64,000 bases of DNA from positions 6,696,001 to 6,760,000 of the forward strand of contig NZ_JACCBU010000001.1 in NCBI RefSeq assembly GCF_013407955.1, written 5' to 3'. The stretch comes from Microlunatus parietis. Lineage in GTDB: Bacteria; Actinomycetota; Actinomycetes; Propionibacteriales; Propionibacteriaceae. How positions within the stretch are numbered: the stretch's first letter is position 1; each line of letters starts with the position of its first letter. A program made the translations under genes and the position numbers. Positions 1-8,813 of this stretch are shown piece after piece. A model generated the notes under the pieces. That model was not told where the DNA came from. It made no database searches and saw nothing but the letters and a program-made list of their open reading frames with translations.

Positions 1-13
1 TCATCGATCTTGA

Positions 14-832
14 TCAAGGTTGCCGGGTGAGCCAGCGGTGCAGGCTGGTCGCCAGCCGGACCGGCTGGTCGAGCTGGATCAGATGGTCGGCACCGTCGAT
101 CACCTCGAGCCGGGCGCCCGGGATCAGCTCCGCCAGCCGGTGGGCCCGGTCGACCGGGATCCAGCGGTCCTGGGCACCCCAGATGATCGACACCGGCAGA
201 TCGAGTTCGCCGTAGCGCGGCTCGATCTCATCGGTGTAAGACTGGTCGGCCTGGGCGATCTGCCGGTAGAAGGCGGCCTGCCCCTCCGCGCCGAGCCACG
301 GCCCGGCCAGCGCCGACTCCTGCTCCGGGGTCAGCCCGTGATGGCTCGCGGTGCCCAGATAGCTGCGCAGCGCGCCCTCGTGCACCGACGGCGGCAGTTG
401 CGGGAAGAGGTCCGGGTGCTCGCCGACGAGCCGGAAGAAGGGCGATCCCCACGGCGCCAGGGCGACCACGTCGACCAGCGCCAGCGACGCGTATCGGGCG
501 CCGTGCAGCTGGGTCGCCCGAAGCGAGACCGCGCCGCCGTAGTCGTGCGCCACCACGTGCGGCCGGTCCAGTCCCCAGAAGTCGATCAGGTCGGCCAGCA
601 GCTCGCCCTGCACGTCCAGCGACACCCGGTGCTCCGGGTGCTTGGACGAGCTGCCGTACCCGGGCATGTCCCAGAGGTACGTGCTGAACTCGGCGGCCAG
701 TGCCTCCGCGTACGGACGCCAGAGCCAGGATGACCAGGGCGTGCCGTGGCAGAACACGACCGGCGGCCCGGCCCCGAGCCGCTGCCAGCGCACGGTCCGG
801 CCGCGCCAGGCGAACGTCTCCGCCAACTCCAT
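14..832 (-). CDS. alpha/beta hydrolase with Asp nucleophile, in an iron-controlled operon
   Basis: A 272-residue alpha/beta-hydrolase. The oxyanion-hole motif HGTP lies near residues 29-32 and the nucleophile elbow reads AHDYGG (Asp near 97), so the nucleophile is Asp as in haloalkane dehalogenases and epoxide hydrolases. A C-terminal GADH supplies the catalytic His. The ATG at 832 was chosen because it lies 2 bp after the upstream stop and the family-like sequence begins there; the open frame continues to 973 but that part reads antisense to the siderophore-protein gene. It is the second gene of an operon behind an iron box, so a role in processing a ferric siderophore is an inference only. 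The substrate is unknown. Confidence 0.85.
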   Translation of the reverse strand: MELAETFAWRGRTVRWQRLGAGPPVVFCHGTPWSSWLWRPYAEALAAEFSTYLWDMPGYGSSSKHPEHRVSLDVQGELLADLIDFWGLDRPHVVAHDYGGAVSLRATQLHGARYASLALVDVVALAPWGSPFFRLVGEHPDLFPQLPPSVHEGALRSYLGTASHHGLTPEQESALAGPWLGAEGQAAFYRQIAQADQSYTDEIEPRYGELDLPVSIIWGAQDRWIPVDRAHRLAELIPGARLEVIDGADHLIQLDQPVRLATSLHRWLTRQP

Positions 833-834
833 GA

Positions 835-1818
835 TCAACGGGCGTCGGCGGCCGGATCCACCTCGAAGATCTTGGCCACGTCGTCCAGCATCGCATGCGC
901 GCCCTGCAGGCCGACCGAGCTCATCCAGATCAGGTCGGACACCTCGTGCTTGGTGCCCTTGAGCCTGTCCCACAAGGGATTCGCGATGATCTTGCCTTGC
1001 GCCTCGCGGGCCGTCGGGTCGTCCCAGGTGGCCACGAAGATGTGTTCGGCATCAAGATCGGGAATGTTCTCCGGGCTGACGTCGACCACGATCGAGTCCT
1101 GCGTGGTCGGCTGGTCCTGTGGCCGGACGAAGCCGACGTCGGACAGCACCAGGCCGGAGTAGGAGTTCTCGACGTACAGCCGGATCGTCGGCTCGCCGGC
1201 GAACCGGACGATCGAGATCTCCGGCATCGCGCCCTGCTTCTCCTTGATCGCCGCGCCGATCGCCTTCGTCCGCCGGTCGTAGTCGGCCAGCCGCTGCTCG
1301 GCCAGCTGCTCCTGGCCGAGCGTCGTCGCGGTGAGCCGGAGGTTGTCCTTCCAGAGCGCGCCGGTGGTCTCGCTGAACACCGTCGGGGCGATCGCCGACA
1401 GCTGCTCGTACAGCTTCTCGTGGCGGACCTTCGCCGACAGGATGAGATCCGGTTCGAGCTTGGCGATCTCCTCCAGATTGGGCTCCTCGAGCGAGCCGAC
1501 CGGGACGGCCTGACCGGCCTGGTCCAGCACCGGCTCGAGATAGTCGGGCAGCTCGCCGCCCTCGATTGCCCGGTACGTCGTGTAGCCGATCAACTCCGTG
1601 TCCAGGGTGAGCACCGCATCGACGAACGTCTGGTCCAGCGCAACGACCCGCAACGGGCGGGACGGGATCTCGGTCTCGCCCATCGCGTGCTTGATCGTGC
1701 GCGGAAAACCCGCGTCGGAGGCGGCCGCCGGCGGCCCGGCCGGCGCCTCGGTGGTGGTGGACTGGCAGGCGCTGGCGAGCACGAGCATGATCGCCAACAG
1801 GGCATACCGGATGCGCAT
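835..1818 (-). CDS. Iron-siderophore ABC transporter substrate-binding lipoprotein (FecB/FepB type)
   Basis: A 327-residue cluster A substrate-binding protein. Its N-terminus is a lipoprotein signal peptide with lipobox LASAC (Cys near 18). It is followed by the two-lobed periplasmic-binding fold typical of FecB/FhuD proteins, including a segment of the type EEPNLEEIAKLEPDLIL. It should be anchored outside the membrane and deliver a ferric siderophore to a permease that is not encoded nearby. The ATG at 1818 precedes the signal peptide directly. A perfect iron-box palindrome lies 20 bp upstream, which points to IdeR/DtxR-type repression by iron. The downstream hydrolase gene begins 2 bp after its stop. 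Confidence 0.92.
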   Translation of the reverse strand: MRIRYALLAIMLVLASACQSTTTEAPAGPPAAASDAGFPRTIKHAMGETEIPSRPLRVVALDQTFVDAVLTLDTELIGYTTYRAIEGGELPDYLEPVLDQAGQAVPVGSLEEPNLEEIAKLEPDLILSAKVRHEKLYEQLSAIAPTVFSETTGALWKDNLRLTATTLGQEQLAEQRLADYDRRTKAIGAAIKEKQGAMPEISIVRFAGEPTIRLYVENSYSGLVLSDVGFVRPQDQPTTQDSIVVDVSPENIPDLDAEHIFVATWDDPTAREAQGKIIANPLWDRLKGTKHEVSDLIWMSSVGLQGAHAMLDDVAKIFEVDPAADAR

Positions 1819-1837
1819 CGAAGGTCTCTCCCGTCAC

Positions 1838-1856
1838 AAAGGTCAGGCTGACCTTA
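1838..1856 (-). promoter_or_regulatory. IdeR/DtxR-type iron box
   Basis: The 17-bp perfect palindrome AAGGTCAGGCTGACCTT lies at 1839-1855. It resembles the DtxR/IdeR consensus TTAGGTTAGCCTAACCTAA and sits about 20 bp before the start of the siderophore-binding lipoprotein. Iron-dependent repression of the two-gene operon is the straightforward reading. Confidence 0.8.
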
Positions 1857-1867
1857 CCTCACGTCGA

Positions 1868-2740
1868 TCAGGCCCCGGTGCGGCGTCCGATCTCGGCGAC
1901 CACCCGGTCCCAGGCGAACCTCGGCGGCGTCTCGTGACCGACGCCAGCGAGGTTGATCAACTCGGCGCCCGGGATCTCGCGGGCGAGGAAGGCGCCGTGC
2001 CCGGGGAACATCGGGTCGTCGGCCCCGTGCAACACCAGCGTCGGCACCCGGACCGAGCCGAGCCGGTCCCGCCATTCCGGTCCGTCGCCCATCACGAAGT
2101 GGTTGTTCAGGCTGGCGATGCTGACCGCGCGGTCGTACGTCCGGGAGGCGAGGTCGAGCCAGGCCGCGTCGTCGAAGCCGGCCGACCCGGCGTACGGGCG
2201 CTCGGCCTCGATCAGCCAGCGGATCACGGCCTCCCGGTCGGTCCAGTCGGGCTCGGCCTGTTCCTCGGCGAACGTGGCCATGATCACCGGGGCCGGCCTC
2301 GGCAGGTCGTCGTAGAACGGGCCGGGACCGCCGGGCGTACCGCCGGTGAGGATGATCGAGGCGACCCGCTCCGGGTGGTCGAGGGCGACCAGTTGCGTGA
2401 TGCCGGCGCCCATGGACATGCCGAACAGGTGGGCCTTCGGCAAGCGGAGCGCGTCCAGCAGGGCCACGGTCTCGGAGGCGAGCTCCGGCATGGCGTACGA
2501 AGGCTTGCCGGGCGGGTCGCAGGTGGACCGGCCGGTGTCGCGCTGGTCGTACCTGATCACGTGGTGACCGGCGTTCGCCAGCCGTTCGCAGAAACCGTCG
2601 GCCCAGGACAGCATCGACGACGCGGCACCGGCGATCAGCAGCACGGCCGGCCGGTCCGGGTCGCCGAAGGTCTCGACACAGAGTTCGGCGGTGCCGACAT
2701 CGATCATGCGCTCGGCCGTGGAATTCGACTTGATGGTCAT
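1868..2740 (-). CDS. alpha/beta hydrolase (Ser nucleophile)
   Basis: A 290-residue alpha/beta hydrolase. The nucleophile elbow is GMSMGAG (Ser), the acid lies in HGADDP, and a C-terminal VGHE supplies the His. The sequence type resembles the esterases annotated as RdmC-like or 3-oxoadipate enol-lactonase-like; no specific substrate can be assigned. The ATG at 2740 (MTIKSN) was preferred over an in-frame start at 2794 because the latter overlaps the palindrome in the divergent promoter region. A second candidate start is Met at 2707. It diverges from a LysR-family gene and is probably that regulator's target. Confidence 0.85.
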   Translation of the reverse strand: MTIKSNSTAERMIDVGTAELCVETFGDPDRPAVLLIAGAASSMLSWADGFCERLANAGHHVIRYDQRDTGRSTCDPPGKPSYAMPELASETVALLDALRLPKAHLFGMSMGAGITQLVALDHPERVASIILTGGTPGGPGPFYDDLPRPAPVIMATFAEEQAEPDWTDREAVIRWLIEAERPYAGSAGFDDAAWLDLASRTYDRAVSIASLNNHFVMGDGPEWRDRLGSVRVPTLVLHGADDPMFPGHGAFLAREIPGAELINLAGVGHETPPRFAWDRVVAEIGRRTGA

Positions 2741-2768
2741 GGGACTGACGCTAGGCGCGGCCAGCCAT

Positions 2769-2790
2769 TCAGAAAAGCGATGATTTCTGA
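2769..2790. promoter_or_regulatory. Candidate LysR operator between divergent genes
   Basis: Perfect 7-bp arms TCAGAAA and TTTCTGA separated by 8 bp lie in the 82-bp gap between the hydrolase and the LysR gene. The AT-rich palindrome contains the T-N11-A type spacing usual for LysR sites and stands out from the GC-rich surroundings. Confidence 0.6.
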
Positions 2791-2822
2791 TCAAATCGAT
2801 CGTCGTTGGCTATGCTCCTGGT

Positions 2823-3716
2823 GTGGTCGACCTGGAGTTGCGTCACCTGCGAACCCTGGTGGCGATCGCCGAGGAGGGGACCTTCGGCCGGGCGGCCGAC
2901 CGGCTCGGTTACACCCAGTCGTCGGTCAGCCAGCAGGTCGCGGCTCTGGAGAAGGCCGTCGGCGGCGCCGTCTTCGACCGGCCCGGAGGTCCGCGGCCGG
3001 TCCGGGTCACGCCGCTCGGCGAGGTGATCCTGGCCCACGGACGCGAGGTGCTCGCCAAGGCAGGGGCGCTCGCGGACGCCGTCGACCGCTTCCGGGCCGG
3101 CAACGGCCGGATCGACATCGGCACCTTCCCGGGCGCGACCAGGCTCATCCTGCCGGCGGTGATGAGCCGGCTGCTGCGCGAGCATCCGGGCTGCGACATC
3201 CGGCTGTCCGAGGTAGGCCCGGAGGAGCCGCGGCTCGGTGAGCTGGACCTGCTGTTCCACTACGCCCGGATCGACGGCGACGTCGAGCACGCCGAGCTGC
3301 TTCACGAGCCGTACCTGCTGGTGGCGGCTGCCGGCACGTTTCCCGAGGGGCCGGTCGAGGTGGCGCAACTCGACGGTGCTCCGCTGGTCGCGTGGCCCGC
3401 CAACGCTCATCAACGCTGGTTGGAGCGGGAGCTGATCGGCTCGGGGGCCCGGCCCAGGATCGTGTTCCGTACCGCCGGCCACGACTCCATCGTGTCGATG
3501 GTGCGGGCGGGCATCGGTTCGGCGGTGCTGCCCTGGCTCGCCGTGTACGGATCCGAGGCCTGGTCGGACGACCGGCTCACCCTCCATCCGCTGCGGCCGT
3601 CGCCGATCAGTATCTGGTACCTGTACTGGCCGGTCGGGCGCACCCAGTCGCCGCTCGCGGCCCAGGCCGTGGACATCGCCGTCGAGTGCGCCCAGGAGCT
3701 GGCCGACCGGATGTGA
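2823..3716 (+). CDS. LysR family transcriptional regulator
   Basis: A 297-residue LysR regulator. Residues 3-62 form the winged HTH with the typical segment LGYTQSSVSQQVAALE; the rest is the effector-binding domain. The GTG at 2823 is the only start that keeps the complete HTH. It is transcribed away from an alpha/beta hydrolase, with a palindrome in the shared promoter region, which is the usual layout for a LysR regulator controlling its neighbour and itself. The effector is not predictable. Confidence 0.92.
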   Translation: MVDLELRHLRTLVAIAEEGTFGRAADRLGYTQSSVSQQVAALEKAVGGAVFDRPGGPRPVRVTPLGEVILAHGREVLAKAGALADAVDRFRAGNGRIDIGTFPGATRLILPAVMSRLLREHPGCDIRLSEVGPEEPRLGELDLLFHYARIDGDVEHAELLHEPYLLVAAAGTFPEGPVEVAQLDGAPLVAWPANAHQRWLERELIGSGARPRIVFRTAGHDSIVSMVRAGIGSAVLPWLAVYGSEAWSDDRLTLHPLRPSPISIWYLYWPVGRTQSPLAAQAVDIAVECAQELADRM

Positions 3717-3744
3717 CAGCCGGCACTGCCGGCCCCGACCCGGA

Positions 3745-3764
3745 ACTACGTCGGAGTACGTAGT
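3745..3764. promoter_or_regulatory. Inverted repeat upstream of the SDR gene
   Basis: Arms ACTACGT and ACGTAGT (7 bp, perfect) are separated by 6 bp, 76 bp before the SDR start. It could be an operator or a weak hairpin after the LysR gene; no regulator is tied to it. Confidence 0.3.
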
Positions 3765-3840
3765 CGGACGTCGCCGTCCGGTCGATGTGGCGAGGCCGGG
3801 CCTGTGCAACGGTGAGGGGAGTCTTTCCAGGAGGTGCGCG

Positions 3841-4632
3841 GTGCAGCGAGAGTTCAGCGGCAGGGTGGCCCTGATCACCGGGGCGAGTCAGGGCATCGGG
3901 GCGGCACTGGCCGAGGCCTTCGCGGCCGCCGGCGCGGCCGTCGTGATCATGGCCCGGCGGGCCGATCGACTGGCCGAGGTGGCGGATCGGATCGTCGCGG
4001 CCGGTGGTGCGGCGCGGGCCGTCGTCGGCGACGTCACCCGTGACGACTCGGCGCGGGACGCCGTCGCGGCGGCACGGGAGGAGTTCGGCCGCCTGGACGT
4101 CGCGGTCAACAATGCGGCCGACGGGCCGCCGCCGCGGTTGCTGGCCGAGCTGACCCCGGCGGACTTCGAGCGGTCGATCGGCGTCGACCTGACCGGGACC
4201 TTCCTCGGGATGCGCCATCAGATCCCGGCCATGATCGACTCCGGCGGCGGCGCGATCGTCAACCTGGCCTCGGTCGCCGCGCTCGGCGGGATCAGCCACT
4301 TCACCGCGTACGTCGCCGCGAAGTCGGGGATCATCGGGATGTCCCGGACGGCGGCCCTCGACTACGCCCCGCAAGGAGTGCGGGTGAACGTGGTCGCCCC
4401 CGGCCCGATCCTCACCGAACACCTCCGGGCGGCCGGGCCGACGGCGCAGCAGGCCGCCGCCGCGGCGGTCCCGATCGGTCGGGTCGGGACGACCGACGAC
4501 ATTGCGGCGGCCGTGCTCTGGCTCTGCTCCGACGCGGCGTCCTACGTCACCGGTGTGACGCTGCCGGTCGACGGCGGCCAGAGCGCCGGGACCCGGCTCG
4601 AGCGCCCGTACACTCCCGGCGAGGCGCTGTAG
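3841..4632 (+). CDS. SDR family NAD(P)-dependent oxidoreductase
   Basis: A 263-residue classical short-chain dehydrogenase/reductase. It shows the dinucleotide motif TGASQGIG near residues 14-21, the NNAA motif, catalytic Ser in NLASVAALGG, and the Y-x3-K pair in YVAAK. The C-terminus VTGVTLPVDGGQ is typical of FabG-like members. The GTG at 3841 is chosen because AGGAGG lies at 3830-3835; the frame is open upstream to 3787 without a ribosome site. The substrate is unknown. It stands alone between a LysR gene and a convergent MFS gene. Confidence 0.9.
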   Translation: MQREFSGRVALITGASQGIGAALAEAFAAAGAAVVIMARRADRLAEVADRIVAAGGAARAVVGDVTRDDSARDAVAAAREEFGRLDVAVNNAADGPPPRLLAELTPADFERSIGVDLTGTFLGMRHQIPAMIDSGGGAIVNLASVAALGGISHFTAYVAAKSGIIGMSRTAALDYAPQGVRVNVVAPGPILTEHLRAAGPTAQQAAAAAVPIGRVGTTDDIAAAVLWLCSDAASYVTGVTLPVDGGQSAGTRLERPYTPGEAL

Positions 4633-4684
4633 GAGCCGTCCTTGATCATCGGTTCATCGCCGCGGCGGGCGGTCGTGCTGCCGG

Positions 4685-5941
4685 TCAGGCAGTCGACCTG
4701 TCGGCCGGTTGTGCTCCGGCGTCGTCGGTGGAGAGCCGGCGCGCGCGGCGGTCGGCGGCCAAGATCGTTCCGGCGACCAGTACGGGCAGGGCGGCGATGG
4801 CGAAGCCCCACGGCACGGATTGCTGCAGGACCAGGCCGATCAGGGCGATGGAGAGCGGTTCGAAGATCACCCGAGGGAGGGCGATCAGGGAGCTGATGCG
4901 GGCGAGCAGGTGTGGCGGCGTGGTGGTCTGGACGAACGTGGGTAGCGCGACGTCGGAGCTGTAGGCGACGCCGATGCCGAGCGGAATGAGGAGCGCTGCT
5001 GCCCACCATACGCTGCCGACCTGGCCCAGCAGCACGAACACCACACCCTCGGCGAGGGTCATCCCGATGATCAACATTCCCCAGCGCCGGGGGAGGCCGG
5101 TGATGGCGGCGGCGATGGTGCCGATCAGTTGGCCGGCGCCCCAGGACGAGACGAGGATCGACAGGCCGAGGGCCGATTCGCCCAGCGACAGTGCGAGGGT
5201 CGGCAGGCCGACGGCGAACAGCCCGGAGTAGCTCAGCGTCGCTGCGGAGACGATCAGGAGAACCAACCGGACGCTGTGGCTGCGCCAGGCGTGGCGGAGG
5301 CCTTCCCTCAGCTGGCCCACCACACCCGCCGATCCCTTGTCCGGGGTGGGTTCGGCGCGTCCGGCCGGGATGGCGAGGCAGGTCAGCGTCGCGATGCCGA
5401 ACGTCACGGCGTTGGCCATCATGGCCGGGCCCGGTCCGTAGGCCGTGGTGATCAAGCCTCCGATCAGCGGGCCGGCCAGGAAGGACAGCTGCTCGGTCAT
5501 GCTCTGGATCGCGTTGCCGCGGGCGTAGTCGGCCGGCCGGATCAACCGGGGCAGCACCGACTCGGAGGCGGGGGTGAAGAAGGCTCCGGTGACGCCCATC
5601 AACACCGCGAGCACGTACAGGTGCCACAGGCTCCACTGGTCGGTGGCTACGGCGATCGCGGTGACCGCGGTGGCAGCGGCGCGGAGAAGATGGCAGGCCG
5701 CCATGACCACCCGAGGGGTGAGCCGGTCGGTGACGATCCCGCCCAGCAGGAGCAGCGCGCCCCGCGGGATCGTCTGGGCCAGCAGCACCCCGGTCAGGGC
5801 GGCGACGGAACCGGTGGACTCCAGGACGAGCCAGGCCAGCGAGATGGCGAAGGCGGCGTCTCCGATCATCGACAGCCCTTCGCCGCCGATGACGGTCAGG
5901 AACTTCCGGTTGCGTAGCGGCGGCGCCGGTGCCGTCATCAT
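4685..5941 (-). CDS. MFS transporter (12 TM, EntS/macrolide-efflux type)
   Basis: A 418-residue major facilitator. Multiple hydrophobic segments run from VIGGEGLSMIGDAAFAISLAWL at the N-terminus onward, with a conserved loop near GILLAQTIPRGA-type residues, as in the MFS_3/EntS-like drug exporters. The ATG at 5941 overlaps the stop of the YCII gene (ATGATGA; an ATG at 5938 is also possible), so translation is coupled. It is the last gene of a DUF899-YCII-MFS operon. The exported compound is unknown. Confidence 0.88.
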   Translation of the reverse strand: MMTAPAPPLRNRKFLTVIGGEGLSMIGDAAFAISLAWLVLESTGSVAALTGVLLAQTIPRGALLLLGGIVTDRLTPRVVMAACHLLRAAATAVTAIAVATDQWSLWHLYVLAVLMGVTGAFFTPASESVLPRLIRPADYARGNAIQSMTEQLSFLAGPLIGGLITTAYGPGPAMMANAVTFGIATLTCLAIPAGRAEPTPDKGSAGVVGQLREGLRHAWRSHSVRLVLLIVSAATLSYSGLFAVGLPTLALSLGESALGLSILVSSWGAGQLIGTIAAAITGLPRRWGMLIIGMTLAEGVVFVLLGQVGSVWWAAALLIPLGIGVAYSSDVALPTFVQTTTPPHLLARISSLIALPRVIFEPLSIALIGLVLQQSVPWGFAIAALPVLVAGTILAADRRARRLSTDDAGAQPADRSTA

Positions 5942-6267
5942 TCCCAGACGGGGCGGATCTCGACGCTCCCGCGGCGTGCGTACGGATGGCTGGCCGCGAT
6001 GTCGATGGCGTCGTCGAGGTTGTCGCATTCGATGGCGACCACGCCGCCGACGAAGTCCTTGGTCTCGGCGAACGGCCCGTCGGAGACGAGCACCTCCCCG
6101 CCGCGGACCCGGATCGTCGTCGCGTTGACCGTCGGCTGCAGTCGGGCACCCCACAGCTCGGAGCCGCGGACCTTCTCCTCCCAGATCTGGTGCACCGGAT
6201 CGACGAGCATCTCCTGGGTCGTGGGCGGATCGATCTCGTCGTCACAGATCAGCAGGACGTACTTCAT
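5938..6267 (-). CDS. YCII-related (DGPF domain) protein
   Basis: A 109-residue YCII/YciI-like protein. It starts MKYVLLICDDE and carries the diagnostic SDGPFAETKDFVGG motif near residues 66-79, followed by a dimeric alpha/beta-barrel pattern. These proteins are often encoded beside ECF sigma factors, but none is seen here. The ATG overlaps the stop of the DUF899 gene by 4 bp and its own stop overlaps the MFS start, so the three genes are translated together. The molecular function of the family is not established. Confidence 0.9.
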   Translation of the reverse strand: MKYVLLICDDEIDPPTTQEMLVDPVHQIWEEKVRGSELWGARLQPTVNATTIRVRGGEVLVSDGPFAETKDFVGGVVAIECDNLDDAIDIAASHPYARRGSVEIRPVWE

Positions 6268-7010
6268 GACAGGTCGTCCGATCGGCCGGCGTGGATCCGT
6301 GACCAGTGGGCGATGGGACGGCCGTTGGTACGGAAGGGGTGGACGTCGACGACGCTCGGGTCGGTCTCCCATTGGTTGCGGGGCCAACCTTCTGGCGAGT
6401 CCTCCCACGGCTCCTGACGCCCGAAGATGGTGAGGTCGATCAGCCGGTAGTTGATGTCGACGGCCTCGACGCCACGGCCGTTGGTCCAGTAGGTCTCGAA
6501 GACGCGGTCGCCGCGGCGGAGGTAGCAGACCACGTGCATCATGCCGATCTGCCGCCCGACCAGCAGCGTCTCGAGCGAGTCCTGGGCGGAGTACCAGGGC
6601 ATGGTCCAGTTCATGAAGTCGTGGTAGCGGCGGCTCTCCTCGTACGGTCCCTGGCAGAACACGGCGTAGGTGATGTCGCGGGAGTGGACATAGGAGAGTT
6701 CGTCGAGCTGGGTGTTGTTCCAGGTGCAGCCTTCGCACTGCTCGGGTGCGGGCCGGCCGTGGTGCCACATGAAGTAATAGGTGATCAACTGGTGTCGGCC
6801 TTCGAAGGTGTCGATCAGCGGGACCGGGCCGTTGGCGCCGATCAACGGCGTGGTGGGGTCGACCTCGACCACGGGGAGTCGGCGCCGGGCGGCGGCGATG
6901 GCGTCGCCGGCCCGGGTGTGGGCCTTCTCCCGGGTTCGCAGTTCGGCCAGTTCGGCCTCGAAGGTCGTACGGTCGGCGATCACGGGCTCGGGGGCGTTCT
7001 CGATGGTCAT
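6264..7010 (-). CDS. DUF899 family thioredoxin-like protein
   Basis: A 248-residue DUF899 protein of the predicted dithiol-disulfide oxidoreductase type. The redox motif CEGCTW lies near residue 92, preceded by YYFMWHHG, as in this family. The C-terminal half contains a paired-tryptophan region that is also family-like. It is first gene of the operon with YCII and MFS genes; about 130 bp of upstream sequence should hold the promoter. The substrate is not known. Confidence 0.9.
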   Translation of the reverse strand: MTIENAPEPVIADRTTFEAELAELRTREKAHTRAGDAIAAARRRLPVVEVDPTTPLIGANGPVPLIDTFEGRHQLITYYFMWHHGRPAPEQCEGCTWNNTQLDELSYVHSRDITYAVFCQGPYEESRRYHDFMNWTMPWYSAQDSLETLLVGRQIGMMHVVCYLRRGDRVFETYWTNGRGVEAVDINYRLIDLTIFGRQEPWEDSPEGWPRNQWETDPSVVDVHPFRTNGRPIAHWSRIHAGRSDDLS

Positions 7011-7141
7011 TCGGGGTCAGCTCCTTGACTCTCGGGCGGGGGAACGTCGGTCGGCTTACGTGGTCATCGGCGTTCCTTCCGCGGTGACGTTGTCTGACCG
7101 ACCGACGAAGAAGGATGGGCCGGGATCGACATCGGCCGCGA

Positions 7142-8002
7142 TCATTTCTGGTCGGTCGAGGCAGGCCTCGCGGCGATGGCGGCGATCTGTTCGGCGAGGG
7201 CTTCGGGCGCGTCGAGCGGAGTGAGGGTCCGGGCGCCGGGGATCGGCACGAACGTGGCGTCGCTGAACGCCTGCTGCAGCCGGCGCCCGAGTTCCTCGGT
7301 GAAGGCCTGGTCGTCGGTTCCCCAGGCCAACGTGACAGGACCGGTGAAGCGGTGCAGCCGGGTGGACAGCTCGAGCAGCTCGGCGGGATCGACCGCGCGG
7401 GCGAACCGGGCCAGGTCGGCGACGCTGCCCGGGTTCTCGTTGAGCGGGCGGATCCAGCGGGCGGTCAGGTCGGCCGGGAGGTTGTGGGCCAACGGCCCGA
7501 AGCCCAGACCGGACTGGCGCAGCGGCCGGAGGCGCATGAGCTTGGCCAGGAGGGCGACCTGTCGTTCGCTGCGCATGGCGGCGAACAGTCGCGCGAAAGC
7601 CTCGGGCGGGAAGACGTCGAAGGCGTCACAGTTACCGAGCACCAGCCGTGCGACACGGCTCGGATCCTCATCGATCACGAACTGGCACAAGGCACCGCCG
7701 GTGTCGTTGCCGACCAGCGTCACGTTGCTCAGCTCGAGGCCGGCGAGGAACTCCACGATCAGCCGGGCGATACCCCGAGGCGACTGATCGGCATCACGAT
7801 CACGGGGCACCGTGTGCGATCCGAGCGGCCAGTCCGGCGCATAGGACCGGATGCCCTGCCCGGCGAGCCGTTCCGCGACCTCCGTCCAGATGACGGCGTC
7901 GTTCAGCAGCCCGTGCACCAGCACCACCGGCGGCGCCGCCGACACCTCGGGCCCATAGATGTCGTAGCGCACCGCGCCGGAGGGAAGTTCGAGAAAAGGC
8001 AC
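7142..8002 (-). CDS. alpha/beta hydrolase with GNDTGG nucleophile elbow
   Basis: A 286-residue alpha/beta hydrolase with HGLLND near the oxyanion hole and a nucleophile elbow LVGNDTGGALCQ, in which Asp replaces Ser. The catalytic His expected near the C-terminus is not obvious: PGARTLTPLDAP replaces the usual GHxPxxEPP. This may mean altered chemistry. The GTG at 8002 is supported by AGGAG directly upstream; the frame is open to 8215 but that part is antisense to the TetR gene. It diverges from a TetR regulator, which is the likely controller. Confidence 0.85.
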   Translation of the reverse strand: MPFLELPSGAVRYDIYGPEVSAAPPVVLVHGLLNDAVIWTEVAERLAGQGIRSYAPDWPLGSHTVPRDRDADQSPRGIARLIVEFLAGLELSNVTLVGNDTGGALCQFVIDEDPSRVARLVLGNCDAFDVFPPEAFARLFAAMRSERQVALLAKLMRLRPLRQSGLGFGPLAHNLPADLTARWIRPLNENPGSVADLARFARAVDPAELLELSTRLHRFTGPVTLAWGTDDQAFTEELGRRLQQAFSDATFVPIPGARTLTPLDAPEALAEQIAAIAARPASTDQK

Positions 8003-8046
8003 CTTGGCTCCTAGACTGAAGAAAAACCGACAACCTGCACGAAAAT

Positions 8047-8061
8047 TACAGACAGACTGTA
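8047..8061. promoter_or_regulatory. Candidate TetR operator
   Basis: TACAG-N5-CTGTA at 8047-8061 overlaps the first base of the TetR start codon and lies 45 bp from the divergent hydrolase start. The position allows one site to repress both genes. The AT-rich palindrome is typical of autoregulated TetR proteins. Confidence 0.6.
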
Positions 8062-8720
8062 TGAAAAACTCTCCGCCGAGGCAAGGGACTTCGACCGACG
8101 ATCGAGGTCCCCGCGCCCGCCGCACCCAGGCCGACCGGACCGCAGCCACCAAGCGCGCGCTCCTCGATGCGGCCCGAACCTTGTTCGCCGACCTCGGGTT
8201 CAGCCAGGTCGGCACCGACGCGATCGTTGCCGCGGCCGGCGTCAGCCGAGGTGCGCTCTACCACCAGTTCGGCGACAAGGTCGAACTGTTCGCCGCCGTC
8301 GTCGAGGAGGTCGAGCGCGACATCGCCGCCGAGCTGATGCGGGCAGCGGCCGCGACCGACAGTGCGAGCGCGATGCTCGATGCCGCGATGGTGCGCTGGC
8401 TCGAGTCGTGTGATGATCCGGCCGCCCGGCGGATCGTGCTGCTCGACGGGCCCTCGGTGCTCGGCTGGGAGCGGTGGCGAGAGATCTGCAAACGACACGT
8501 CCTCGGCCTGATCCGTGCCGCGCTCGAACAGGGCATGAGCACCGGCGAATTCGAACGCGCACCGATCGAGCCGCTCTCCCATGCACTGATCGCCGTCGCC
8601 GACGAAGCTGCCCTGTACGTCATCGCCGCCGAGGACCGTACCGCCGCGCAACAGCACATGATCGACATCGCACGCCGCTTCGTCGCCGCCTTGACGCCCG
8701 CGCACCGTACCTCGAGATAG
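8061..8720 (+). CDS. TetR/AcrR family transcriptional regulator
   Basis: A 219-residue TetR regulator. The HTH lies near residues 28-75 (RALLDAARTLFADLGF ... VSRGALYHQFGDK), and the ligand-binding domain resembles the TetR_C_33-like group with EEVERDIAAELM. The ATG at 8061 was chosen over an upstream in-frame start at 8004 because the operator-like palindrome covers the latter's leader. Divergent from an alpha/beta hydrolase, its probable target. Confidence 0.9.
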   Translation: MKNSPPRQGTSTDDRGPRARRTQADRTAATKRALLDAARTLFADLGFSQVGTDAIVAAAGVSRGALYHQFGDKVELFAAVVEEVERDIAAELMRAAAATDSASAMLDAAMVRWLESCDDPAARRIVLLDGPSVLGWERWREICKRHVLGLIRAALEQGMSTGEFERAPIEPLSHALIAVADEAALYVIAAEDRTAAQQHMIDIARRFVAALTPAHRTSR

Positions 8721-8813
8721 GTGGCTACCGGAGATTCTCTCCGCGATGTCGATCGGGGCGGTGGCGCCTTCGTCGGTGGGGCAAAGGTCAGCAACCAGAT
8801 CGAGGAGACGGTC

